Positions 43,605 through 51,421 of a stretch of 64,000 bases of DNA are shown one piece after another. Both the position numbers and the translations under genes were made by a program. The stretch is from contig NZ_BAABJX010000029.1 in assembly GCF_039543525.1 (NCBI RefSeq), positions 79,191 through 143,190 of the forward strand, given 5' to 3'. The notes under the pieces were generated by a model that did no database searches, was not told the DNA's origin, and saw only the letters and a program-made list of their open reading frames with translations. The DNA comes from Algivirga pacifica. GTDB lineage: Bacteria; Bacteroidota; Bacteroidia; Cytophagales; Flammeovirgaceae. Position 1 is the first letter of the stretch. Each line of letters starts with the position of its first letter.

Positions 43605-44303
43605 TTATTGTTGTACGACTTTTTTGGTAAACAGATGATAGGCTCCCCAATACAAAATCGCCACCATTACCACAATAGATACATAAGCATAAGCGTAGCT
43701 GATTGACACTCCAGTAATGGAATGATTGAGCAAATCCAAACTCCCCTGTATTGGAAAAAACTTCTTAATAAGTCCCATATCAAACACCCCCAGATAATCC
43801 AACATAGGAACATTAATGAAGGTCAAGAAAACGGGAACAGACAACATTGCAAACTTCAAGAAATCTGTTGTGAAGGTAAGCATGATGAGTCCCAAAGCTG
43901 CAGACATCAGGCATATTCCCAAAGAGCCAATCGTATATTGTAGTATGTCGAAATCAAGTCCCCTAACGGAAATTGCTAACCCTAAAGAACATATAGTCCC
44001 GATCAGGGAAATGGATATCAACTTGGATAATAAAAAGTCATGTACCCGAAGCGGGCTTACAAAAATTGCCGGTAAGATTTGATGCTTCACTTCGGTATAA
44101 ATGGCCAAGGCAATAAAGAAATAGCCAATCACCGAAGGATCATTCAGTACCAGTGAGATCAATACCTTATCGAGGTAAGCAACATCTCTCAAGAAGTATA
44201 AAGCTAAACCGTAGATCAAGGTTACTGCAAAGCTAATCGTTACGATATTGTTTCTTTGCAATAGCACAAACTGCCATTTCAGTTGGTTGAGGAAGTTTTT
44301 CAT
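43605..44303 (-). CDS. ABC transporter permease (first)
   Basis: A 232-residue membrane protein with about six helices: FLNQLKWQFVLLQRNNIVTISFAVTLIYGLALYF at the N-terminus and HQILPAIFVSPLRVHDFLLSKLISISLIG, the cytoplasmic coupling segment, in the middle. Its start codon overlaps the ATPase stop by 4 bp, so the two are translationally coupled. It presumably forms a heterodimer with the next permease. Confidence 0.85.
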   Translation of the reverse strand: MKNFLNQLKWQFVLLQRNNIVTISFAVTLIYGLALYFLRDVAYLDKVLISLVLNDPSVIGYFFIALAIYTEVKHQILPAIFVSPLRVHDFLLSKLISISLIGTICSLGLAISVRGLDFDILQYTIGSLGICLMSAALGLIMLTFTTDFLKFAMLSVPVFLTFINVPMLDYLGVFDMGLIKKFFPIQGSLDLLNHSITGVSISYAYAYVSIVVMVAILYWGAYHLFTKKVVQQ

Positions 44304-45151
44304 GAGCGCAGGGATTTACCGGTGACACGAATAAATACTTCTTCCAAGGTCGCTTCCATGGTATGAATCCCTTTGACCTCCCCCTCTTTTATAAACTGTA
44401 AGAAAGAAGTATTTATTCCCAAATCACTTAATGGAAACTCATTACATTCTCCAGTGGCCAATTCTACTTTGACTGCTTCTTTGCCATATTGACTCTTCAA
44501 GGAAGCCGGTGCATCGGTCACCTCTAATTGTCCATCCACAATAAAGGCAATACGATCACAGATACTGTCGGCAGTCTCCATACTATGTGTGGCTACGAAG
44601 ATGGTTTTTCCTTCTTTTTTCAAGTCCAAGATATGTTGCTTGATTTTGTGTGCATTGACAGGGTCTAATCCAGAGGTCGGTTCGTCAAAAAATAGAATAT
44701 CCGGATCATGCTGTATGGCACGGATAAAGTTCAGACGCATTTTCATTCCCTTAGAATACGACTCCACCGGCTTATCCATAGCATCTTTCAGATCCACCAT
44801 CTCAAAAAGCTCTTCCATACTGCGCTTTGGACTCCTCGGATAAAAAGAGGCAAATAACTCCATATTCTCTTTACCTGTCAACTTGAGGTAATGGTTGGGC
44901 AACTCAAAACCTACCCCTATTTTCTCAAAGTAGGTATTGTCCCAAGCGGAAAGGTCCTTCCCATCCACTTTGACCGTTCCTTCATATTCTCCATAAATCT
45001 TGTACAAGACCTTTTGGGTCGTACTTTTCCCCGCTCCTGATGGACCTAGGAAACCAAATACCTCCCCCTTTTGGATATCAAAACTTACTCCTTTTAAGGT
45101 AGGCTCCTGACTTTCCGGATAACGGAACATTAAGTTTTCTACTTGTATCAT
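44300..45151 (-). CDS. ABC transporter ATP-binding protein
   Basis: About 283 residues. Walker A is GPSGAGKST, the signature motif appears as YSKGMKMRL (a non-canonical form of LSGGQ), and Walker B is ILFFDEPTSGLD, with a switch His in VATHSMETAD. I use ATG 45151 (MIQVENLMFRYPES), 8 bp after the tetR stop; the longer frame would overlap tetR. The C-terminal 60 residues form the extra domain found in drug-export ATPases. Confidence 0.93.
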   Translation of the reverse strand: MIQVENLMFRYPESQEPTLKGVSFDIQKGEVFGFLGPSGAGKSTTQKVLYKIYGEYEGTVKVDGKDLSAWDNTYFEKIGVGFELPNHYLKLTGKENMELFASFYPRSPKRSMEELFEMVDLKDAMDKPVESYSKGMKMRLNFIRAIQHDPDILFFDEPTSGLDPVNAHKIKQHILDLKKEGKTIFVATHSMETADSICDRIAFIVDGQLEVTDAPASLKSQYGKEAVKVELATGECNEFPLSDLGINTSFLQFIKEGEVKGIHTMEATLEEVFIRVTGKSLRS

Positions 45152-45158
45152 TTGCTTG

Positions 45159-45818
45159 TTATAGTTTATTGAAAGCAGGTCGCAATAGCTGGATATATTC
45201 ATCCACTACTTGAAGCATCTCCTGTTTTTTTCCTTGAAATACCGGTGCTTCCTTCTGTATACTCTGCTGAGGGTTGATAACTCCTGTGAACAGTAAGTAC
45301 TCTTGTATACTCACCCCCGCTTTATACAGTTGGAATCCCATTGTTTTTATTGAAATGTCTTTACGAAAAAGTCCTTGCTCTACCTCGTAAGTCACCAAGT
45401 CCTCAAAGGCCCGTACTGCTTGCTGTAACATTTCTTTATATAGGTGCTTGATAGAAGGAGAGTCCAGGTTCTCTGCCAGATTATGTAAAAAATGACTTTC
45501 CAGAGGGTTTTCTGAGTCAAATTGAAAACCGTACTCATACAACGCTCTGAAATACGTCCAGAAATCTTCATAGTCACTACGATTGACAGACGCAACGTAA
45601 CGGTGTTTTACCATAGAACATTGTTGTACCAAATACATGAATAGGTCTTGCTTCCCCTCAAAGTATTGATAAACACTCCCCTTGGCTATTCCCAATTGCT
45701 TCACGACAACCGTAATCGAAGCCTCATCAAAAGGCTTAATGGCAAACTCTCTTAGAAAAGCATCGGTAATGCGCTTTCGTTTGCCTTCTTCCAGATTTAA
45801 AAATGTTTGTTTTGGCAT
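45159..45818 (-). CDS. TetR/AcrR family transcriptional regulator
   Basis: A 219-residue repressor. The N-terminal HTH domain contains KRKRITDAFLREFAIKPFDEASITVVVKQLGIAKGSVYQYFEGKQDLFMYLV (about residues 13-65); the rest is a helical ligand-binding domain. It is the first gene of the operon with the ABC exporter. Two palindromic operators flank its own -7 box (45824-45867), so it should repress the whole operon including itself. Confidence 0.95.
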   Translation of the reverse strand: MPKQTFLNLEEGKRKRITDAFLREFAIKPFDEASITVVVKQLGIAKGSVYQYFEGKQDLFMYLVQQCSMVKHRYVASVNRSDYEDFWTYFRALYEYGFQFDSENPLESHFLHNLAENLDSPSIKHLYKEMLQQAVRAFEDLVTYEVEQGLFRKDISIKTMGFQLYKAGVSIQEYLLFTGVINPQQSIQKEAPVFQGKKQEMLQVVDEYIQLLRPAFNKL

Positions 45819-45823
45819 AATAA

Positions 45824-45867
45824 TGACTGATTGGTCACAAATATATGACTAAGCGGTCACTTTACAA
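45824..45867 (-). promoter_or_regulatory. Promoter and twin TetR operators of the exporter operon
   Basis: Minus-strand promoter: TTG (45867-45865), 19-bp spacer, TATATTTG (45845-45838). Two TGACNNNNNNGTCA palindromes lie at 45824-45837 (TGACTGATTGGTCA) and 45846-45859 (TGACTAAGCGGTCA), 22 bp apart, one on each side of the -7 box. A bound repressor would cover both the start site and the spacer. Confidence 0.85.
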
Positions 45868-45897
45868 GCAAAAAATATATTTATTGGTGAAGGATAT

Positions 45898-45974
45898 GGT
45901 TATCGGTTATCGGTTATCGGTTATCGGTTATCGGTTAAGAAAATTATTTTAACCATAAGCGATAACCGATAAAC
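45898..45974. repeat. Heptad palindrome (GGTTATC)n / GATAACC
   Basis: Five perfect GGTTATC units plus GGTTA at 45898-45937, then 13 bp, then CATAAGC GATAACC GATAAAC at 45954-45974. The right end lies two bases from the stop codon of the next gene. On the minus strand the left array reads GATAACC (RRTNANN). Confidence 0.95.
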
Positions 45975-45976
45975 TA

Positions 45977-46573
45977 CTAGCCTCTTCTTCTTTCCAGAAG
46001 AACCATCATCATTAGTGCTAGCATAGCCCTTGCTGTATCTTCATCCTGAATTTTACCTTCTTTTTCTACTTCAAATTTTCTACCGAAGAAAGATGGCTTC
46101 TTTTTCAGGCGCAATAATACCTCCTCATTACTATCTGTCAAGACATAAGCAGGATTAAACAGGTAGCCGGTAAAGATCCCTAACACAGGAATTTCACCCA
46201 ATAGTCCATCCAACACCTTAATCCATGCATTTTCCTCAGAGATCGTAAATTGTGGCTGTTGTGCTTCATCCATTACTTCATAACGGGCTTTCCACAAGGA
46301 TCTCCACCCTTTACGCACCACTTTTCCAATTTCTTTTCCTTCTGTGTCTGTAAAAGAATAAGCTGCTGAGAAATCTAACCATCGATCGGCCTTGATATTG
46401 AAATTCACTTCCGATTTTGACTCATCATTATACACCTGAATATCCTCTTTCAGTTTGAACATTTTCTGGCGTACATAGGCAATGGTGTGTCCACTTAGGT
46501 CTGTTGCCGTAAAATCGTTAGCAAACGTGGAGATTCTGAACTTAAAGTTTACTGGGAAATCGATCTTTTTCAT
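45977..46573 (-). CDS. LURP-one-related (tubby-like barrel) protein
   Basis: A 198-residue protein resembling the LURP-one/scramblase-like family: NDFTATDLSGHTIAYVRQKMFKLKEDIQVYNDE, then DTEGKEIGKVVRKGWRSLWKARYEV and a hydrophobic C-terminal segment ending ARAMLALMMMVLLERRRG. Such proteins fold as a closed beta barrel around a helix and may associate with membranes; their bacterial role is unknown. The family call rests on pattern memory. No signal peptide is present. It stands between the exporter operon and the P450 remnant. Confidence 0.65.
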   Translation of the reverse strand: MKKIDFPVNFKFRISTFANDFTATDLSGHTIAYVRQKMFKLKEDIQVYNDESKSEVNFNIKADRWLDFSAAYSFTDTEGKEIGKVVRKGWRSLWKARYEVMDEAQQPQFTISEENAWIKVLDGLLGEIPVLGIFTGYLFNPAYVLTDSNEEVLLRLKKKPSFFGRKFEVEKEGKIQDEDTARAMLALMMMVLLERRRG

Positions 46574-46644
46574 ATTCTCTTTTTAAAAAATTATATAATC
46601 CGTACCTACAATACTACCTCTTTAATCACCTTATCTCTGACGGT

Positions 46645-47162
46645 TCAGTTTAACCGAATTCCTTTCTTAGGTAGAGGAAAAAGTATGTAGTGATACGTTA
46701 AATCTTGGTTTTCATTTATACTCACCTCAAACACTGCTAAAAATCGAGCAATGAACAGTTGCATTTCTTACTGTCATCAGGCTCTCCAAGATATCATGAG
46801 GTTGGGCTTCTTTTTGGAATCAATTATTTCACTAAGATAATTAACGATTCGTGTTCGAGCAGTCATGGCTTTTTCTCCTAGTAAAGACAGCACTGTTTTG
46901 AATCAGGCTACATGTAGATATTTATTTTCTCCAGCAAAAAACCATTTGTTCACTTCAGGTCCCGTCATGAAGATTGTCTTATTTCCCAACACGTTGGTTT
47001 GAAATACCGAACCATATTTTTTCTTCTTTGACTCACAAAAGCACGTGGGTTATTCACAAAAGCTAGCGTTTCCTCCAAAAAAGGGACTCCTAACTTACCT
47101 GCCGGCAAAGACAATGAAATCTTATGATTTTTCTCTTCTATCACATATTGTGATAAGGGCAT
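46645..47162 (-). pseudogene. Cytochrome P450 pseudogene (CYP120-like), heavily deleted
   Basis: From ATG 47162 the frame reads SLPAGKLGVPFLEETLAFV then PRAFVSQRRK, the P450 N-terminus. A one-base deletion in an A-run shifts the frame; the next frame continues KYGSVFQTNVLGNKTIFMTGPEVNKWFFAGENKYLHV, then an in-frame TGA. KTVLSLLGEKAMTARTRIVNYLSEIIDSKKKP follows, joining two distant parts of the family. A last piece, FIARFLAVFEVSINENQDLTYHYILFPLPKKGIRL, matches the C-terminal end. The haem-binding Cys loop is gone. About 520 bp remain of an expected 1350. Matches are from family memory. Confidence 0.8.
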
Positions 47163-47360
47163 TGTTTTTCGGTTGATGGTTGCAATGTAGTTTCTTCAAG
47201 TATTAAAAAATATTCTTAAAAAAGAAATATAACCATAAAAAAGCGTCGAATGGAAATAGCAGCGGTTTAATCTTAACGAATACCCTATGTACATGATTTT
47301 GTTGGATAAAATTTCATCATTTTACACCTACCATTTTTATTCAACTAGTCACAAAAACCT

Positions 47361-48782
47361 ATGAAGCTGATTTGTCGCCCATTCGTGCTATTTGCATTAT
47401 TTATGACCTGCAGCTATGTGCAAAGCCATTCACAGGAATCTACTGCTTTTTTGCGCTATGCTAGCGATGACACCCTTTCTACGTTACAACATTTAGGGAC
47501 TTCCTGCTTATCCATCGACTCTGCCCAGTTCAACCGTATAACCGTAGATCAAGAAGGAATCCCTTATATCATTTATAGTGATTTAGGTGAGAGCAAAAGG
47601 GGTGTTGTACAATTCTATGATGGAGAGAACTGGCAATATGCAGGCGCTAGAACAATCACCCCTGCAGGAACAAACTATACTGATATTAGTAGCTCCCCGA
47701 ATGGACATATATATATTGTTTATAATGATAATATCGTCGGAGGAAAAGCTACCGTACAACGATGGAACGGTAAAGACTGGAAACTGGTAGGGTTACCGGG
47801 CATCTCTGAGGGCAATACTTCTTTCAACAGTATTGCTGTAGCTCCTGATAGCAGTATCTTCATTGCTTACAAGGATGAAGGTAAAAGTGATAAAGTTATT
47901 GTTCAAAAATGGAATGGTAATAACTGGTTTACACTTGGAAGTACAGAAGGAATTTCTGAAGGTGCTTGCAGTTGGATCGATATTACTGTTGATGAAAATA
48001 ACATTCCTTATATATGCTATCAAGATTATAGACAGGAAGGGAAAATAGTCGTTAAAAAATGGAATGACATCACTTGGACAACCTTAGAGCAACCTACACT
48101 CTCCCGAGGAGAAGCATCTTACGGACGTATTCTAGCAAAAAAAGGAATATTATATGTAGGCTACAGAGACGCTGGCTTAAACAACCAGCTTATTATTCAA
48201 CAATGGAATGGGCAACAGTGGAGTGTCTTAGGCAACAGGGCCGTCTCTACGGCTTCTGCAAGTTATTTTGGAATGGATATGACCTCTAATAATGAATTAT
48301 TTGTTGCCTACACTGACTTTGGAAAGGGAGGACTACTCAGTGTAAAAAAATGGACCGAAAAAGGATGGGAGCAAATTATTCATGATAGTAGGTCTTATGG
48401 AAAAGTAAGCTACACTGATATTGCCATGAGTAATGACATTCCGCTTATCTTATACAGCAGTGAAGCATGTAAACAAGCGGTATCTGTTCTATCTTACACC
48501 TCACCACAAAACCATCTTCCCATTGTAACTCCTGAACTAGACGCTCATACTACCTTACAAAATAACCAAATTAGAGTATCATTTAACCAATCTCTACAAA
48601 CCCCATTTGATGTCCGTTTAATCAGCTTGGATGGAAAACTAATCTACCAACAAACACATCAAATGACAGAGGAAGATCAAACAGATCTAGTCATTCCTAC
48701 CTTTATTATCCCATGGAAACTATATATTCTCAACATCGCAACAAGTGAAAAAATATTTTCCATGAAAATCCTGAAACAGTAG
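47361..48782 (+). CDS. Secreted beta-propeller-like protein with C-terminal type IX sorting-type domain
   Basis: A 473-residue protein with signal peptide ending about residue 24 (SYVQSHSQ). Residues 50-385 contain about six repeats of a pattern like DITVDENNIPYICYQDYRQEGKIVVKKWNxxxWTTLE, where VxKWNGxxW and IYIVYxD recur, suggesting a propeller. The last 80 residues (FDVRLISLDGKLIY .. YILNIATSEKIFSMKILKQ) look like a type IX secretion sorting domain, which fits the PorZ gene next door. The function is unknown. Its stop codon (CAG TAG) opens the heptad palindrome that follows. Confidence 0.78.
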   Translation: MKLICRPFVLFALFMTCSYVQSHSQESTAFLRYASDDTLSTLQHLGTSCLSIDSAQFNRITVDQEGIPYIIYSDLGESKRGVVQFYDGENWQYAGARTITPAGTNYTDISSSPNGHIYIVYNDNIVGGKATVQRWNGKDWKLVGLPGISEGNTSFNSIAVAPDSSIFIAYKDEGKSDKVIVQKWNGNNWFTLGSTEGISEGACSWIDITVDENNIPYICYQDYRQEGKIVVKKWNDITWTTLEQPTLSRGEASYGRILAKKGILYVGYRDAGLNNQLIIQQWNGQQWSVLGNRAVSTASASYFGMDMTSNNELFVAYTDFGKGGLLSVKKWTEKGWEQIIHDSRSYGKVSYTDIAMSNDIPLILYSSEACKQAVSVLSYTSPQNHLPIVTPELDAHTTLQNNQIRVSFNQSLQTPFDVRLISLDGKLIYQQTHQMTEEDQTDLVIPTFIIPWKLYILNIATSEKIFSMKILKQ

Positions 48783-48907
48783 ACAGTGAGCAGTGAGCAG
48801 TGAGCAATGAGCAGTGAGCAGTGAGCAGTGAGCAGTTAGTAAATTATTTTTACTTGTTATAGTTACCAGGTATTATAGACTGTTCACTGCTCACTGCTCA
48901 CTGTCTA
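48779..48907. repeat. Heptad palindrome (CAGTGAG)n bridging two convergent stop codons
   Basis: Left arm 48784-48838 has seven to eight CAGTGAG-type units, one changed to CAATGAG. Right arm 48879-48904 is the complement (CTGTTCACTGCTCACTGCTC). The arms extend through the TAG stop of the + gene (48780-48782) and the TAG stop of porZ (48905-48907): both read TAGACAGTGAG on their own strand. Confidence 0.95.
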
Positions 48908-51136
48908 TCGTATAATGCCGACCTTTCCTACCATATACTCCTCTCCGTCCACAGTACTACTGAAAATCAAGTAAATTCCTGTACTTACCTCCTTTCCCTC
49001 CAGGGTTCGGCTATTCCAGGTGACCGTAGAACCTACCGCCCTTCCTTCCCATACCAACCTTCCTGCTGTATCAGTTATTTTGACCTGAGCATCCTCGGCG
49101 ACGCCCGTCATTGTAACACGTTCTTCATCTGTAGGTCGTAACGGATTAGGAAATATACTCACCTCTGATAGTTCCTTTACACCGGAAGCACTTCTATAAG
49201 AAATCAAGCCTTTATCTGTGGATATAAATACTTCTCCTGTAATCGGATGTATTACCATATCCACAATCGTATTGGATAAAAGAGGGCTATTCTCCATATT
49301 AAACTGCTCAATTTGCGCACTAGCCGAAGCATTCAATACCCACACTCCTGTATTAGTCCCAAACCACTTTCGATTTCCTCCGTCAATGGCGATGGCATGT
49401 ACCCTATCCTCATTTAACACAGGGCGTCCATCCACTCTTGGGATCACCGCATCATCTGCCATATCCGTCACAGCAGATAATGGATTAAAAAACTCTGCCA
49501 CTCCTTCGGAGGTCCCAATCCAAACACTTTGTTCCCGATCTACCTGAAGGGACAGTACATTACTGTTCGGCAATCCACCATTACCATCTCCCTCTGTCAA
49601 AATATTGTATTGTTCTTGTTGATAAGCTACCACTCCTCCATTCGCCAAACGAACCCATAACTGCCCAAAAGGATGAAAGCGCATGTCCAAAGGCTGTCTC
49701 ATCACAGGTACTTCAAAAGACTCCACTTCTCCACTTAACTTTAAAGTATACATACGTCGGTCTGTAGCCATCCATATATCCCCCACACCATCTGTCACCA
49801 CACTATGAAAAGACGGGGCTTCTTCTCCAAAAATAGAGGTGAGTATTGTAAAAGTATTTTCGGTAATATTCCACTCCAATAAACCTCCCTGATAGCTACT
49901 GAAATACGCTTTCCCATTAAATGAGTTATATGCAAAACCTGTCAAGTCATTGATCGACGGAATCTTGACTGCTCCAATATTATTCTCTTCTGCCGTATAG
50001 TTCGTCCATTCTCCCGCTTCAAAAATAGAGAAGGTCGCAGGGCGGTTTAAAGCACCCTCATTCCATCCCCCCCGAAGAGCTACAATTTTATTCTCAAAAT
50101 AAAACAAACGATAGGTTTCTGCTGAAAACGGTCCTGAAGGGAAAAGCTGTACCATTTCATCATCCAAACGTAAAAGACCCGCCGTAGCATCTGCTACCCA
50201 TAATATCCCTTGAGCATCCAAGGTAATGGATAAGGGTTGGTTCATCAGTCGGTGAGTATAGGTTGCTACAACATTTGCATTCTCCCTTTCTTCTACCTGA
50301 TTGGGAGAAAGAATGTATAAGCTTACCCCATCTGTTTCTATCCCTGTAATGGCCGTATTCTCCTGAATAATCACCTCTTGATTGTCACTCCACTGGTATA
50401 CTCCAGCTGCAGCGACCCAATAGTATAACTGTCCATTGGCCACCAGTAACTGATTCGCCACCTTATTGGTAAGTTGTTCCCAGTTTTTAAAATCCTGCTT
50501 ATTGACCAAAACAGAGCGACTCGCCCGCTTGACCCCCTGACTACTTCCGATATAAATAAAATCCTCATCCAGGGCTACTTCAAAAACCCTTATTTCTTCC
50601 CCTTCTCTCCCTAACCGATTATAAGTCTCCAGAATTTTATATTCTACCATATCCAACACTACCACACCAAAAGCTGTCGAGATATAAGCCCGTGTCCCCT
50701 CCATCAATACATCGTAAATTCTCTTGTCGGCAAACTCACTATTGAGGATAGTTCGAATATTTACCAAACTTCCATCCGACTCCTGCACATCCATATTTCC
50801 ATTGCGATAAGTCACCAATAAGCGCTCTAAAGTATTGGCATATCCCAAAGCACTCACTTGTGTATCACTAAACCCTTCCAAGCGCCCTTGCTTTACCAGT
50901 TCCCCTGTCTCTGGCACATAATAAAATAAGCCATTTTGTGAAGCACTATACACTCTATCCTCTACCGCCAACACTTCTCTTGCCTGGTAATGACTCAAGT
51001 GCGTACGCCAGGAACCTACAGGAATATTTTGGGCCTGTAACATTACTGGATGAATAAATAATCCTATTCCTAAAATAAAAAAGCCCAGTATCCATTGGTA
51101 GTAATGTCCTAGTACGGAGTGCAGTCGATTTGTCAT
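48905..51136 (-). CDS. porZ: Type IX secretion system protein PorZ
   Basis: A 743-residue protein with a long signal region (hydrophobic to about residue 34, QAQ). The start of the mature protein, IPVGSWRTHLSHYQAREVLAVEDRVYSAS, is the PorZ N-terminus. Two seven-bladed propeller domains follow with repeats like VRLANGGVVAYQQ and GTSEGVAEFFNPLS, and the C-terminus is a sorting-like domain (VSIFPNPLRPTDEERVTM .. GIYLIFSSTVDGEEYMVGKVGI). PorZ is a surface protein that delivers A-LPS to the sortase PorU in type IX secretion. Other por/gld core genes are not in the window. Confidence 0.88.
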   Translation of the reverse strand: MTNRLHSVLGHYYQWILGFFILGIGLFIHPVMLQAQNIPVGSWRTHLSHYQAREVLAVEDRVYSASQNGLFYYVPETGELVKQGRLEGFSDTQVSALGYANTLERLLVTYRNGNMDVQESDGSLVNIRTILNSEFADKRIYDVLMEGTRAYISTAFGVVVLDMVEYKILETYNRLGREGEEIRVFEVALDEDFIYIGSSQGVKRASRSVLVNKQDFKNWEQLTNKVANQLLVANGQLYYWVAAAGVYQWSDNQEVIIQENTAITGIETDGVSLYILSPNQVEERENANVVATYTHRLMNQPLSITLDAQGILWVADATAGLLRLDDEMVQLFPSGPFSAETYRLFYFENKIVALRGGWNEGALNRPATFSIFEAGEWTNYTAEENNIGAVKIPSINDLTGFAYNSFNGKAYFSSYQGGLLEWNITENTFTILTSIFGEEAPSFHSVVTDGVGDIWMATDRRMYTLKLSGEVESFEVPVMRQPLDMRFHPFGQLWVRLANGGVVAYQQEQYNILTEGDGNGGLPNSNVLSLQVDREQSVWIGTSEGVAEFFNPLSAVTDMADDAVIPRVDGRPVLNEDRVHAIAIDGGNRKWFGTNTGVWVLNASASAQIEQFNMENSPLLSNTIVDMVIHPITGEVFISTDKGLISYRSASGVKELSEVSIFPNPLRPTDEERVTMTGVAEDAQVKITDTAGRLVWEGRAVGSTVTWNSRTLEGKEVSTGIYLIFSSTVDGEEYMVGKVGIIR

Positions 51137-51187
51137 ATAGCTAGTAGATTGATTGCTAAATAAACTTATAGCTAAGTGCTACGGAAG

Positions 51188-51264
51188 AAAGATGAAGGAA
51201 GAAGGATTATTATCCAGAGAAGAGACTCCTATACCTTTATCCTTCTTCCTTCCTCCTTTATCCA
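51188..51264. repeat. Palindrome upstream of porZ
   Basis: GAAGGAAGAAGGAT (51194-51207) and ATCCTTCTTCCTTC (51239-51252) are perfect 14-bp arms, extended by GATGAAG-like units. It lies about 60 bp upstream of the porZ start. The rest of the gap to 51393 shows no gene. Confidence 0.85.
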
Positions 51265-51393
51265 TTTGGAAGTAGTTCCTTTATTTCTATCAGAAAACTT
51301 AGTGTTTAGACCACTAGCACTATCTGCTTATATATTTAAAAAATAACAAGATAGCCGTAGAAGGGAAAAAGTAAAAAGTAAAAGGGGAAATTT

Positions 51394-51421
51394 GTACGGG
51401 TGCAATTAATCACGCCCGTAC
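51394..51421. repeat. Hairpin overlapping the end of the GH3 gene
   Basis: GTACGGGTGCAATT/AATCACGCCCGTAC. It contains the last codons and the TAA stop (51406-51408) of the GH3 fusion gene. It is related in sequence to 7844-7873. Confidence 0.8.
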
